Assembly: GCA_900771365.1 (NCBI GenBank)
Contig: CAAGNU010000168.1
Span: 1 to 21,108, forward strand
From: Bacteroidales bacterium
GTDB taxonomy: Bacteria; Bacteroidota; Bacteroidia; Bacteroidales; P3
Length of the DNA: 21,108 bases
Direction: 5' to 3'
Shown here: piece by piece, positions 21,093 to 21,108 of the stretch
Layout of the letters: every line of letters starts with the position of its first letter
Position numbering within the stretch: position 1 is the first letter of the stretch
Program-made: the position numbers and the translations under genes
Notes under the pieces: model-generated
The model's input: the letters and a program-made list of their open reading frames with translations, nothing else
What the model was told of the DNA's origin: nothing
Databases searched by the model: none

Positions 21093-21108
21093 ACGGTGGT
21101 CAAACGTC

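Overview
The window reads as chromosomal DNA of a Bacteroidales bacterium (phylum Bacteroidota). Indicators are a gingipain-like C25 peptidase with a type IX secretion (T9SS) C-terminal sorting domain, a DUF5686 outer-membrane protein with a carboxypeptidase-regulatory N-domain, several short lipoproteins with Bacteroidota-style leaders, promoters of the TTTG-N19-TAnnTTTG type, and the absence of Shine-Dalgarno sequences before most starts. Genus cannot be told from this sequence alone. No rRNA, tRNA, integrase, transposase or CRISPR array was recognised.

Layout. 1-2600: three minus-strand envelope/secreted genes (lipoprotein, YD-repeat lipoprotein, small secreted protein), with a tandem hairpin repeat at 1868-1994. 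2600-5600: divergent promoters, then thiamine pyrophosphokinase (thiN) and a small HD alarmone-hydrolase-like gene on the plus strand, followed on the minus strand by an orphan Vsr-type endonuclease and a TSCPD four-cysteine protein. This part is crowded with heptamer-armed palindromic repeats, one of which lies in frame inside thiN. 5594-8547: a secreted protein with two TonB-C-like domains and RadA, both minus. 8548-9797: a repeat-rich stretch in which a GxxExxY (PD-(D/E)XK-like) gene is bounded almost to the base by two direct-repeat families, flanked by two decayed ORFs sharing a start region. 9798-13921: AAA/DUF4143 ATPase, U32 peptidase-family protein, DUF5131 protein and a lipoprotein, all minus. 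14376-16964: a very GC-rich DUF5686 protein on the plus strand, ending at a strong bidirectional terminator. 17049-20888: a minus-strand set, probably one operon, of a tail-fibre-like coiled-coil protein, the AT-rich C25 peptidase, and a lipoprotein translationally coupled to it by an ATGA overlap.

The housekeeping genes (thiN, radA, U32) are ordinary. The unusual layer is the intergenic DNA, which is largely modular repeats with 7-bp or 8-bp periodicity, arranged as inverted arms around unique cores, reused at several loci, sometimes supplying stop codons and once contributing about 49 codons to an essential-type enzyme. The strongest candidates for something undescribed are (i) this palindromic element family and its in-frame copy in thiN, and (ii) the GxxExxY gene with its A-B / A-gene-B repeat arrangement. 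All repeat identities below were read by eye from the sequence; homology names are from motif recognition, not database searches.
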